The notes: generated from the letters alone by a model not told the origin. A DNA stretch of 13,055 bases from Verrucomicrobiota bacterium (GCA_003219925.1 QHQU01000154.1:1-13055); one strand, 5' to 3'. Counted from the stretch's first letter, positions 1 through 8,204 are shown. Numbers and translations are program-made.

Positions 1-63
1 TCCCTATCCGGAAAGACTCACAGTTGATCGCCCTTTATTCGAACCTGTGTGTGCAACGACTAT

Positions 64-95
64 CGAGAAGTCCTTCGCATTCGCTCGGGATGACA
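64..95. repeat. Single arm of a dispersed palindromic repeat
   Basis: The 13 bases GCTCGGGATGACA at 83-95 are identical to 12080-12092, where they form the right arm of a full inverted repeat. The bases before it (about 64-82, containing AAGTCCTTCGCATTC) resemble the AAGTC-CTTCG-type arms of a repeat I recall as common in soil Acidobacteriota and Verrucomicrobiota genomes; that recollection was not checked. No matching left arm (GTCATCC) is visible in bases 1-60, so this copy is either truncated or a solitary arm. It ends 19 bases before the ATG of the first gene. Confidence 0.5.
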
Positions 96-108
96 GCAGT
101 GCTAGCAT
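80..108 (+). promoter_or_regulatory. Weak candidate promoter with extended -10, leaderless geometry
   Basis: TAGCAT at 103-108 matches four of six -10 positions and is preceded by TG at 100-101, as in an extended -10 element. Seventeen bases upstream of it, TTCGCT at 80-85 is a poor -35 (three of six). Seven bases after the -10 box lies the A of the ATG at 115, so transcription from here would give an mRNA with no leader. The -35 would fall within the repeat arm. The motif match is weak and could be chance. Confidence 0.25.
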
Positions 109-114
109 GAACAC

Positions 115-1923
115 ATGGTCGTATCGCTCCGTTTCGCTGTCGTTTGTCTCCTCGTGATTGCATGCTTCGGGATTTCGTTCGGCCAAATCGATCGCATCAC
201 CGGAAAACCCTTTGCCACGCGCTCGGAAGTCCTGGCCCGGCACGGAATGGTTTGCACGAGCGTGCCCGCAGCCACGCAAGTCGGGCTCGACATCTTGAAG
301 CGCGGCGGTAACGCGGTCGATGCTGCGATCGCGGCCAACGCCACCCTTGGCTTGATGGAACCGGTTTCAAACGGTATCGGCGGCGACCTTTTTGCCATCG
401 TTTACAGCGCGAAAGAAAACAAACTTTACGGCATCAATGGCAGCGGCCGCTCTCCGCTCGGTTTGAGCTACGAACAAATGAAAGCGGAGCTCGACAAGTT
501 GCATCGCAAAACGATTCCGCCGCGCGGCATGCTACCGATCAGTGTGCCCGGAACAGTGGATGCATGGAGCGAATTGCATAAGAAATTCGGCAAACTCAAG
601 CTCAGTGACGACCTCGCGCCGGCCGTGAAATATGCCGAAGAAGGCTTTCCGGTGACCGAGCTGATTGCCTTTTACTGGCACTTTGGACCGGAAGTCTACA
701 AAGATCTGCCCGGCGCGTTTCTCCAAGCGTATACTCTCGATGGTAAGGGGCGGACGCCGGCAAAAGGAGACATCTTCAAAAATCCCGCGCTGGCAAAAAC
801 GTTGCGATTGATCGGAGAAAAAGGTCGTGATGCTTTTTACAAGGGCGAAATCGCCGACAAGATCGACAAGTTCATGCGGGAAAACGGCGGCTTTCTACGC
901 AAAGCAGATTTTGAGAAGCACACTTCGACATGGGTCGATCCGGTCTCGACGAACTACCGCGGCTACGATGTGTTTGAGCTACCGCCGAATGGACAGGGCA
1001 TCGCTACCCTCCAGATCTTAAACATTTTGGAAGGTTTCGATCTCAAATCGATGGGGCGCAATTCAGCGGAAACGCTGCACGCCATGATCGAAGCGAAAAA
1101 GATTGCATGGGCGGATCGCGCCAAATTCTATGCCGACCCCGAGTTCGCGAAAATTCCGCTGGCCGGTTTGCTTTCGAAGGAATACGCAGGCGAACGGCGA
1201 AAGTTGATCGATCCCGGGCACGCGGCGAAGGCTGTAGAGGCAGGCGTACCGCCTGCCAACAGGGCCGAGTCGCAGGCGACACGGGAGCCGCTACAAGATT
1301 CTGCCGCGACGCCAAAACGCTCCCCGATCGACGACGGCGACACCATTTACATGTGCACAGCGGATGATGAGGGTAATATGGTGTCGCTCATTCAGAGTAA
1401 CTATCGCGGCATGGGCAGCGGAATCGTTGTACCGGGACTCGGCTTTATGTTTCAAGATCGTGGCGAGCTTTTCTCGATGGAGCCTGGCCATGCCAACGTC
1501 TACGCGCCAGGCAAACGTCCGTTTCACACCATCATTCCGGGATTCGTGATGAAGGATGGAAAACCGTGGGAATCGTTCGGGGTGATGGGAGGCGGGATGC
1601 AACCGCAAGGACACGTTCAGGTCCTGACCAATCAGATCGATTTTGGTTTGAATGCGCAGGAAGCGGGCGACGCTTCACGGTGGCAGCACGAGGGAGATAA
1701 TGAACCGACCGGCGAAAAAATGGAAAAAGGTGGCTACGTTGAAGTCGAGAGCGGAATCCCATATCAGATCGTCCGCGAACTGGAAAAACGCGGTCACGAG
1801 GTGCGCTTTGACGTAGGTGGCTACGGTGGCTACCAAGCCATCAAAGTAGAGCTGCATGATGGCCAGCGCGTTTACGTCGGGGCAAGCGAATCGCGCAAGG
1901 ATGGTCAGGCCGCAGGTTATTGA
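115..1923 (+). CDS. Gamma-glutamyltransferase-family Ntn hydrolase, secreted
   Basis: This 602-residue precursor belongs to the gamma-glutamyltransferase (GGT) family, whose members cleave themselves at a Thr that then becomes the nucleophile. An N-terminal secretion signal is visible (R6, hydrophobic stretch to about residue 22). It holds either a signal peptidase I site near SFG-Q24 or a possible lipobox V-I-A-C17, so the protein probably acts in the periplasm or on a membrane. Family landmarks include GGNAVDAAIAAN near residue 65, GIGGD, PGTVDAW, and DTIYMCTAD, in which T410 aligns with the E. coli catalytic Thr. This gives a 193-residue small subunit, the usual size. Specificity residues differ from classical GGT: NGSGRSP replaces the FREMAP type and RPFHTI replaces the RPLSSM type. 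These resemble YwrD/HpxW-like relatives, so glutathione may not be the substrate. Residues about 373-394 come from an inserted palindromic repeat. ATG 115 is chosen because it gives an intact signal sequence; no Shine-Dalgarno is seen. Confidence 0.9.
   Translation: MVVSLRFAVVCLLVIACFGISFGQIDRITGKPFATRSEVLARHGMVCTSVPAATQVGLDILKRGGNAVDAAIAANATLGLMEPVSNGIGGDLFAIVYSAKENKLYGINGSGRSPLGLSYEQMKAELDKLHRKTIPPRGMLPISVPGTVDAWSELHKKFGKLKLSDDLAPAVKYAEEGFPVTELIAFYWHFGPEVYKDLPGAFLQAYTLDGKGRTPAKGDIFKNPALAKTLRLIGEKGRDAFYKGEIADKIDKFMRENGGFLRKADFEKHTSTWVDPVSTNYRGYDVFELPPNGQGIATLQILNILEGFDLKSMGRNSAETLHAMIEAKKIAWADRAKFYADPEFAKIPLAGLLSKEYAGERRKLIDPGHAAKAVEAGVPPANRAESQATREPLQDSAATPKRSPIDDGDTIYMCTADDEGNMVSLIQSNYRGMGSGIVVPGLGFMFQDRGELFSMEPGHANVYAPGKRPFHTIIPGFVMKDGKPWESFGVMGGGMQPQGHVQVLTNQIDFGLNAQEAGDASRWQHEGDNEPTGEKMEKGGYVEVESGIPYQIVRELEKRGHEVRFDVGGYGGYQAIKVELHDGQRVYVGASESRKDGQAAGY
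1233..1295. repeat. Palindromic repeat inserted in frame in the GGT-family gene
   Basis: Outer arms TGTAG (1233-1237) and CTACA (1291-1295) are exact inverted repeats. Inside, GGCAGGCG (1239-1246) and CGCCTGCC (1250-1257) form a perfect 8-bp stem with a 3-base loop, and GTCGC/GCGAC (1269-1273, 1276-1280) form a second small stem. The element is 63 bp, or 21 codons, so the reading frame is kept. It encodes VEAGVPPANRAESQATREPL and ends about 15 residues before catalytic T410, at the loose C-terminal end of the large subunit, where extra residues should be tolerated. It behaves like a REP/BIME-type element caught inside a gene, comparable in principle to Rickettsia palindromic elements. Copies elsewhere in the genome cannot be seen from this window. 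Confidence 0.65.
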
Positions 1924-2003
1924 ACCTCGGAACGAATCGCGTCGGCATCCTAAAACACTGAAAGCTTTGTCGCGTGGCATATCTTCTGCGCGCAGACGAT
2001 TCG

Positions 2004-5000
2004 ATGTCTCCCGGTCGCATCACGGACCAATCTCATGCCGGCCCTGCGCCCCCAGACCCTTTTTCCACCATCCGATTACTTGGCTGCATCGCGGTCACCG
2101 CGGCGATTTACTTCGTAACAGGCAAGTTAGCACTTTTTCTCGCCATACCTCCCGGGTATGCGACCGCGGTCTGGCCAGCGGCCGGCCTCGCACTGGGCTG
2201 CCTCCTTCTGTTTGGCAATAACGCCTGGCCGGGCGTTATCATCGGATCTTTTCTCGTCAATTTTTGGACGTCCCTCGATACCGCAACATTTAGCGCGATC
2301 ATAAGATCGGTTGCGGTCCCGGCCTTTATCGGCGGAGGCGCAGCCCTGCAAGCCCTAACGGGGGCATTCCTGGTGCGCCGTTTCGTCGGTCTGCCAACAG
2401 CACTGGCCACTGAGAAGGAGGTCTTCCGTTTTTCGCTGGCGGCGTCGGCGAGCTGCCTCGTCACCCCTACGATCGCGGTAATGACCCTTTGGTTAGCGCG
2501 CCTTGTCTCTTCCGCCGATTTCTTAACAAACTGGGTCACGTGGTACGTGGGCGATTCAATCGGAACGCTGATCTTCGCCCCGCTGGTTTTGATCTGGACC
2601 TTTCGCACCGCGGACTGGCGCCGTAAGCTTTCCATTACCGTACCGATGGCCTTCACCCTTACCGTGGTGGTGGCTCTGTTTTTCCAGACCAACCGATGGG
2701 AACAAGGGCGGATCAAGATGGAGTTCGAGCAGCGGATCGGGAATCTCACCCAAAAACTCCAAGGCGATTTTGATGGTTATCTCGATGTCCTGCGCACGAT
2801 ACAGAACTTTTTTGCAAGCTCACCCTCAGTGAGCCAGGGCAGTTTCCACTCGTTTGTGGCGAGAGACATCTCCGATCATCCCGGAATCCAATGGCTTTCT
2901 TGGGATGCACGGGTTCCCCGGTCTAAAGTATCGGCCTTTGTCGAGGCGGCCCACCGCGACGGGTTGGCAACTTTTCAGCTGAACGAGCGCGATGCACAAC
3001 AAAAACTGATTCCGGTAACCGCGCGTAATGAATACGTTGTCATCCGTTACATCGAACCCCTGCTTGGAAACGAAAGATCTCTTGGATTCGATATCGCGTC
3101 CGATCCGGTTCGGCGCGAAGCATTCGAGTGGGCCAGAGATAAGGGAGAAGCCCGCGCCACTAAACAAGCTCAACTCATTCAGGACAAGGACACGGTTCCT
3201 GGTTTCGTGGTCTATCTGCCAATCTACACCAACGGCTTTTCTCACGGTACGGTTGAAGAGCGGCAGCATCGGTTAGAAGGTTACGTCGCCGCGGTTTTTC
3301 GAATCGCGGATATGATAGCTCAATCACTCAAAGGGGTCGATCAAAAGGGCCTCCAACTGCGATTTCTCGATCAGGGCGCGGGCTCGACAACGCAGACTCT
3401 TTTCCAGAATTCAACCGAACGCGCGAAGCCGCCGGTCTTGCAAATGGAAACGAACATAGAAATGGCTGGAAGGAAATGGTCATTGGAATCTTCCCTCTCG
3501 CCTGAGTATTTGCGGGCCTATCACTCCTGGCAGTCTTGGAGCGTGCTCGCCGTCGGCCTTCTCTTCACCGGACTACTCGACGCTTTTCTGCTGGTTGTCA
3601 CGGGACATCGCCAACGCGACGAAGTTTTGGTCGCGGAACGGACGCATGAGCTGGTCGCAGCTAACGCAATGCTACATCGCGAGATCGCTGAACGCTCCGT
3701 AGCAGAGAATGGACTGCGTGTTTCGGAAGCGAAACTTCGTTCTGTCACCCACTCTATCGGCGACGCGATTGTCTCGGCAGATGACAGTGGAAACATCGTT
3801 TTTTGGAATCCTGGAGCCGAAGCGATTTTTGGCTATAATGAAAGCGAGGCAATCGGCAAGCCACTCCACACCATTATCCCGCAGCGCTACCACGGCCTCC
3901 ACCGCGATACGATGGCACGCCTCAAAGCCGGAGGGGAAACACGCGTGGTCGCTAAATCAGTTGAGCTCGAGGGCCTGAGAAAGGATGGCGCCGAATTTCC
4001 GATCGAACTCACTCTTTCCTCATGGAAAACGAACCAGGGCCAATTTTACACCGGAATCTTGCGCGACATCACCAGACGCAAACAAGCGGAAGACGCCCTC
4101 AAATCCAGCGAGTCGAGTTTAGCGGAAGCACAGAGAGTTGCGCATGTCGGAAGCTGGGAATGGGATATAGTCACCAAACAAGCGTTCTGCTCGGAGGAGC
4201 AGCACCGGTTATTTGGGTTCGCGCCGGACGAATTCCTGCCCAGTTACGATCGTTTCCTGGCCTCCGTTCACCAGGCGGACCGCAAGCGGGTGCGGAAATG
4301 GTTGAAGGAATTGGTCCGGGGCAATCCGTCCACCGGAATCGAGGCCCGGATTATTTTGCCGAGCGGCGACATTCGGCTGCTGCATAGCTTGGCCCGGATC
4401 GTCGTTAACAATGCCGGAGAAGTAGTCCGGATTGTTGGAACGTCTCAGGACATTACCGAGCGCAGCAAGGCCGATCAAAAATTCAAATCGCTGCTCGAAT
4501 CCGCTCCCGATGCCATTGTCATCGTCAACGGCGAGGGAACGATCGTGCTGGTGAATTCGCAGGCCGAAAAAATCTTCGGTTATCAGCGCGAGGAATTGCT
4601 TGGAAGAGAGATTGAAATTCTTGTGCCTGAACGTTTCCGTGGGAAGCATCCCGGTAATCCGCGGGGCCTTTTCAAGGATTCACGCAGCCGCCCGATGGGT
4701 GCCGGGTTGGAGTTGGCGGGGGCGCGCAAGGATGGGAAGGAGTTCCCGATTGAGATCAGCCTTAGCCCCCTCGAAACGGATGAGGGGATTCTGGCGATGG
4801 CAGCAATTCGCGATACCACCGATCGCAAACTCGCTGAGCGGGAGTTGCATACCGCCAAGGAAGAGGCAGAGCGAGCAAACAAGGCCAAAAGCGAATTTCT
4901 TTCCCGCATGAGCCACGAATTGCGGACGCCCCTAAATGCAATTCTTGGATTTGGTCAGCTCATTGAAAAACAGAGTCCGACCGGGACTCTTCGCACTCGG

Positions 5001-6062
5001 GCCGGCTATATCACCGGTGCCGGGCGTCACCTCCTAAATCTGATCAATGAAATCCTGGATATCAGCCGAATCGAAGCGGGGGCAATGCAGTTGTCCTTGG
5101 AGCCAGTTAATCTCGCTGATGTTTTGCATGAAGCGCTCGATATCATGCGACCACTGGCGGCGGAGCGCGCCATCGAATTTACCGCACCTGTCCGAACCGA
5201 CCGGCCGGTTTATGTTTTAGCCGACCTTCAGCGTTTCAAACAGGTTTTGCTCAACTTATTCTCGAACGCGGTAAAGTACAGTCCAAAAAAGGGCAAGGTT
5301 TCAATCTCTTATCGTTCTTCCGGCGAGGGCGCGATGCGGATTGTGGTTAGCGACATGGGTTCTGGTATCGCCAGCGAGAAATTGTCACGGCTATTTACGC
5401 CCTTTGACCGCCTGGGAGCAGAACAATCTGCGGTAGAGGGAACTGGCCTTGGCCTTGCTCTCTCAGCCCGTATCATACATGCGATGGGGGGCGGTATTGG
5501 TGCCAGCAGCGCAATTGGACGCGGCAGCACTTTTTGGGTCGATCTTCCTCGAGCCGAACCGCCTTCAACCGCAGAGCCGGAACACCGGGAGGATGAACCC
5601 GCGCTGGACCAGAACCTGACTGCCGGCAAGCGCACCATCCTTTACATCGAGGACAATCTTTCCAATCTCAATCTCGTTCAGGAAATTCTTCGCCAGCAAC
5701 CGCAGATCGAGCTGCTGAGCGCAATGCAGGGCCGGCTCGGTTTGGATCTGGCACGCAAACATTCACCCGATCTCATTCTTCTGGACATACATCTGCCTGA
5801 TTTGAACGGATGGGACGTCTTTTCGCAATTGCGGGGCGAGGTAACGACACGAGACATCCCGGTCATTATCATTAGTGCTGACGCGACCGTGCGGCAGATT
5901 CAACAGTTCATGACCGCCGGCGCTCGCGATTACCTGACCAAACCACTTGATGTCACCAAATTTTCCCGAGTGATCGAAGAATCGGCATGGCCGTCGACCG
6001 ATTCAAAGACGCTGATCCAGAAACCGAACGGAATAGAGAAAGTAACTGCGGAAACGATATAA
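2004..6062 (+). CDS. Membrane hybrid sensor histidine kinase (MASE1-CHASE-PAS x3-HisKA-HATPase-REC)
   Basis: A 1352-residue hybrid kinase. Order, with approximate residues: MASE1 membrane sensor (20-230, several hydrophobic helices, motif WPAAGLALG); CHASE-like extracytoplasmic domain (259-446, ending a membrane-bracketed region); transmembrane helix (512-535); short coiled linker; PAS1 (578-693); PAS2 of the PAS_3 type (702-823, starting HVGSWEWD); PAS3 (826-945); HisKA with phospho-acceptor H971 in SHELRTPLNA; HATPase with N1088 (N box), DMGSGIA from D1117 and GTGLGL from G1146; and a C-terminal receiver with E1216-D1217, phospho-acceptor D1261 and K1313. All catalytic residues are present, so autophosphorylation and transfer to its own receiver are expected. 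PAS1 and PAS3 resemble each other (IFGY..., KDGxEFPIE), suggesting duplication. The ligand is unknown; CHASE domains often bind small external molecules. An in-frame GTG at 1974 would add ten residues; ATG 2004 is preferred, though neither has a good ribosome site. It is likely co-transcribed with the receiver gene 20 bp downstream. Confidence 0.93.
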   Translation: MSPGRITDQSHAGPAPPDPFSTIRLLGCIAVTAAIYFVTGKLALFLAIPPGYATAVWPAAGLALGCLLLFGNNAWPGVIIGSFLVNFWTSLDTATFSAIIRSVAVPAFIGGGAALQALTGAFLVRRFVGLPTALATEKEVFRFSLAASASCLVTPTIAVMTLWLARLVSSADFLTNWVTWYVGDSIGTLIFAPLVLIWTFRTADWRRKLSITVPMAFTLTVVVALFFQTNRWEQGRIKMEFEQRIGNLTQKLQGDFDGYLDVLRTIQNFFASSPSVSQGSFHSFVARDISDHPGIQWLSWDARVPRSKVSAFVEAAHRDGLATFQLNERDAQQKLIPVTARNEYVVIRYIEPLLGNERSLGFDIASDPVRREAFEWARDKGEARATKQAQLIQDKDTVPGFVVYLPIYTNGFSHGTVEERQHRLEGYVAAVFRIADMIAQSLKGVDQKGLQLRFLDQGAGSTTQTLFQNSTERAKPPVLQMETNIEMAGRKWSLESSLSPEYLRAYHSWQSWSVLAVGLLFTGLLDAFLLVVTGHRQRDEVLVAERTHELVAANAMLHREIAERSVAENGLRVSEAKLRSVTHSIGDAIVSADDSGNIVFWNPGAEAIFGYNESEAIGKPLHTIIPQRYHGLHRDTMARLKAGGETRVVAKSVELEGLRKDGAEFPIELTLSSWKTNQGQFYTGILRDITRRKQAEDALKSSESSLAEAQRVAHVGSWEWDIVTKQAFCSEEQHRLFGFAPDEFLPSYDRFLASVHQADRKRVRKWLKELVRGNPSTGIEARIILPSGDIRLLHSLARIVVNNAGEVVRIVGTSQDITERSKADQKFKSLLESAPDAIVIVNGEGTIVLVNSQAEKIFGYQREELLGREIEILVPERFRGKHPGNPRGLFKDSRSRPMGAGLELAGARKDGKEFPIEISLSPLETDEGILAMAAIRDTTDRKLAERELHTAKEEAERANKAKSEFLSRMSHELRTPLNAILGFGQLIEKQSPTGTLRTRAGYITGAGRHLLNLINEILDISRIEAGAMQLSLEPVNLADVLHEALDIMRPLAAERAIEFTAPVRTDRPVYVLADLQRFKQVLLNLFSNAVKYSPKKGKVSISYRSSGEGAMRIVVSDMGSGIASEKLSRLFTPFDRLGAEQSAVEGTGLGLALSARIIHAMGGGIGASSAIGRGSTFWVDLPRAEPPSTAEPEHREDEPALDQNLTAGKRTILYIEDNLSNLNLVQEILRQQPQIELLSAMQGRLGLDLARKHSPDLILLDIHLPDLNGWDVFSQLRGEVTTRDIPVIIISADATVRQIQQFMTAGARDYLTKPLDVTKFSRVIEESAWPSTDSKTLIQKPNGIEKVTAETI

Positions 6063-6082
6063 AGGAAACGAAGCAATTGCAC

Positions 6083-6613
6083 ATGGACACTACCAACTGG
6101 AAAAGCGACCTCGCCGCCTACGCGAAAATGAAGATCCTCATCGTTGACGACGAGCCTGCTAACGTCGCTCTCTTGGAAGACATGCTTGGGGAACAAGGCT
6201 ACACCCACCTTAAGTCAACAACTGATTCCCGCCGGGTGTTGGAACTTTGCCACGAGTTCGATCCGGACTTGATTCTGCTCGATTTGTTCATGCCACATCT
6301 TGATGGCTTCGCTGTTCTGGAATCCTTGCGTGCCGACCGAAGCGAGGTTTACTTGCCAATCATCGTCCTCACGGCGGACGTCAACGAGGACACTAAACGC
6401 CGAGCGCTGCATTGTGGTGCAACCGATTTTCTAAACAAGCCTCTGGACCACATCGAAGTGCTCCTGCGTATTCGGAATCTGCTTGAGACCCGCCGCATTC
6501 ATCAGCTGCTCGATAACCGGCGCGCCGCTCTCGAAGATTCGGTGCACGCGCGCACTTCAGAACTTCAGGCCGCCCGAGCCGCGTTGGAGAAAGTCAAGAT
6601 CACAGCTGAGTAG
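6083..6613 (+). CDS. Receiver-domain response regulator with C-terminal coiled coil, no output domain
   Basis: A 176-residue protein. A complete CheY-like receiver spans about residues 14-140: acidic pair D22-D23 (IVDDEP), phospho-acceptor D67 in LILLDLFMP, T97 in IVLTAD and K119 in LNKPLD. It is followed by a helical, charged tail (ETRRIHQLL... to ARTSELQAARAALEKV) that ends at the TAG. In related proteins this kind of tail joins the receiver to HD-GYP, GGDEF or kinase domains; here nothing follows, and the same frame beyond the stop shows no recognisable domain. It may relay signals through a partner or dimerise by the coiled coil. The gene begins 20 bp after the hybrid kinase, its likely phosphate donor. 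ATG 6083 is chosen: GAAG at 6070-6073 lies nine bases upstream. TTG 6077 with AAAGGA at 6061-6066 is an alternative, as is ATG 6128. Confidence 0.88.
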   Translation: MDTTNWKSDLAAYAKMKILIVDDEPANVALLEDMLGEQGYTHLKSTTDSRRVLELCHEFDPDLILLDLFMPHLDGFAVLESLRADRSEVYLPIIVLTADVNEDTKRRALHCGATDFLNKPLDHIEVLLRIRNLLETRRIHQLLDNRRAALEDSVHARTSELQAARAALEKVKITAE

Positions 6614-6727
6614 CGGCACCGCGATCGTGGCTGTGTCGGCCGGCGGGCATCTCGCCAGTCATCTGAATTCGTTTGCCACGATTGTCGGCCTTGTCTCGCG
6701 CGGTTGAATGGCGCACCATGCCCGGCC

Positions 6728-8056
6728 ATGGCTGACGAGACACCGTCGATCCAACGAGCGGAGCAGGTCGATCATCAACTTGTCCGCGGCATCGGAATTC
6801 CCGCTCTCACCGCGAACATTGTCAGCTCGACCATCGGTGCTGGAATTTTCGTGATTCCCGCGACGGTCGCGGCAGGACTCGGGCCGGCCGCGCCGCTGGC
6901 ATTTATTTGCTGCGCAATCGCAATGGTTTTGTTCGTCACCTGTTTCGCCATCGCGGGCAGCCGTGTCTCGCTCACAGGCGGACTCTACGCCTACGTCGAG
7001 GTCGCGTTCGGCAAATACGTCGGGTTTCTCGCCGGCATACTTTATTTTCTGACTGCGCTCGGCGCGGTTGCCGGCGTGGTAAATGTACTCGCAAATTCAA
7101 TCGCCCTCGTCATTCCATTTCTGGGCGGACCGCTGATGCGCATCGTTGTAATGCTTACGGTTTATGGCGTCCTAGTGTTGATCAACATTCGCGGGGTGCG
7201 CGAAGGCGCCGGCGCAGTCACGACGATCACGGTCGCGAAACTTCTCCCGTTACTTCTGTTCATTGGCGTCGGAATCTTTTTCATTAATCCGCAAAATCTC
7301 AGCTGGCCCGGTTGGCCCGGCAGTAAAGCGTTAGGCGACAGTGTAATCTTGTTGATCTTCGCCTTTGTAGGAATCGAAGTAGCGTTGATTCCGAGCGGCG
7401 AAGTGAAAAATCCAGCGCGCACCGTTCCGCGCTCGGCGTATCTCGCGCTCGTCATCACCACCATCATCTACATTCTCATCCAGCTCGTGGCGCAGGGAAC
7501 GCTCGGTGTCGATCTTGCCAATCACAAAGACGCGCCCCTCGCCGAAGCGGCCGCAAGATTTCTGGGCAACATTGGCCGCACCATTCTGCTCGCCGGTGCG
7601 ACCATCTCCGCGTTCGGCTTCGTCACCAGTGACATCCTCAGTTCGCCGCGCATGATCTTCGCGTTTGGCCGCGACGGCGCGTTGCCAAAGTGGTTCGCGC
7701 ACGTTCATCCGCGCTATCGCTCTCCCGACGTCGCTATCATCACGTACGCCGTGCTCGCCTTCGCCCTGTCCATCACCGGCACGTTCGAGAAACTGGCCGT
7801 GCTTTCCAACGTCGCCGTTCTCCTAATGTATCTGCTCTGCTGCGCCGCGTGCTGGTTTTTGGTACAACGCGACGTTCGCGCCGACGGCGCACAGCCCTTC
7901 AACTTTCCTGGAATGAAAATCGTGCCCGCACTCGCGATTGTCGCCATCATCTGGATTCTCGCGCACGCAACCGCATGGGAATTTGAAGTAAATGGAATTG
8001 TGCTCGCGGTGGCGTCGGTTTTTTATTTCCTGCGAGCCAAGCTGCGGTCGACCTGA
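6728..8056 (+). CDS. APC-superfamily amino acid permease
   Basis: A 442-residue inner-membrane transporter, the usual size for the amino acid/polyamine/organocation superfamily, with about twelve hydrophobic segments. The first segment carries the broken-helix substrate motif G37-A-G-I-F41 after TANIVSST, and the sixth carries FVG215-I-E217. After it comes the conserved cytoplasmic loop SGEVKNPARTVPRS. A later loop, SPRMIFAFGRDGALPKWF, is also typical of the family. It probably imports or exchanges an amino acid, coupled to protons or an antiported amine; the substrate cannot be told from sequence. ATG 6728 (MADETPSIQ) is chosen over an in-frame TTG at 6704, which would add eight residues. 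Neither has a Shine-Dalgarno. It stands 114 bp after the receiver gene and 186 bp before smc, so it is probably its own transcription unit. There is no sign of damage. Confidence 0.9.
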   Translation: MADETPSIQRAEQVDHQLVRGIGIPALTANIVSSTIGAGIFVIPATVAAGLGPAAPLAFICCAIAMVLFVTCFAIAGSRVSLTGGLYAYVEVAFGKYVGFLAGILYFLTALGAVAGVVNVLANSIALVIPFLGGPLMRIVVMLTVYGVLVLINIRGVREGAGAVTTITVAKLLPLLLFIGVGIFFINPQNLSWPGWPGSKALGDSVILLIFAFVGIEVALIPSGEVKNPARTVPRSAYLALVITTIIYILIQLVAQGTLGVDLANHKDAPLAEAAARFLGNIGRTILLAGATISAFGFVTSDILSSPRMIFAFGRDGALPKWFAHVHPRYRSPDVAIITYAVLAFALSITGTFEKLAVLSNVAVLLMYLLCCAACWFLVQRDVRADGAQPFNFPGMKIVPALAIVAIIWILAHATAWEFEVNGIVLAVASVFYFLRAKLRST

Positions 8057-8110
8057 GGCCGTCCTGGAATTAGGGTCGCAAGGAGGCAGCTTCGCTTCGA
8101 ACGCGCCGCC

Positions 8111-8152
8111 AGGGCCTTCCACCCCAAAATATGGTAGTTGGGCAGGAGCCCT
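8111..8152 (+). other. Nested stem-loop in the permease-smc intergenic region
   Basis: Three stacked stems can be read: AGGGC/GCCCT (8111-8115 with 8148-8152), TCC/GGA (8118-8120 with 8145-8147) and CCCAA/TTGGG (8123-8127 with 8138-8142). They are separated by a two-base bulge and a 2x2 internal loop, and a ten-base loop caps them. This makes thirteen Watson-Crick pairs. No T-run follows, so it is not a standard intrinsic terminator. It could be a REP-like repeat, a processing or attenuation structure after the permease, or part of a long smc leader. The rest of the 8057-8242 gap shows no open frame of interest. Confidence 0.4.
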
Positions 8153-8177
8153 CCACGCCGAATTGTGTAGATTTGCC

Positions 8178-8204
8178 TTGCGAGCACGTTCTTGCGATTA
8201 TATT
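8178..8204 (+). promoter_or_regulatory. Weak candidate promoter for smc
   Basis: TATATT at 8199-8204 matches five of six -10 positions. TTGCGA at 8178-8183 gives a -35 with a short 15-bp spacer, and TTGCCT at 8173-8178 gives one with a long 20-bp spacer. Start of transcription near 8211 would leave a leader of about 32 bases before ATG 8243. Neither spacing is ideal, so this is a tentative call. Confidence 0.25.

Noticed and set aside
2108..2749. A 213-codon open frame on the minus strand inside the kinase gene
   Set aside because: It lies wholly opposite a well-supported domain-bearing gene, has no recognisable motif, and reflects GC-rich codon bias.
5987..6082. Upstream extension of the receiver gene overlapping the kinase end
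   Set aside because: The added residues are charged and unlike a receiver N-terminus; starts at 6077, 6083 or 6128 suit the domain better.
6614..6727. Possible remnant of an output domain after the receiver gene
   Set aside because: No frame in this stretch resembles HD-GYP, GGDEF or DNA-binding domains, so truncation of a larger gene is not supported.
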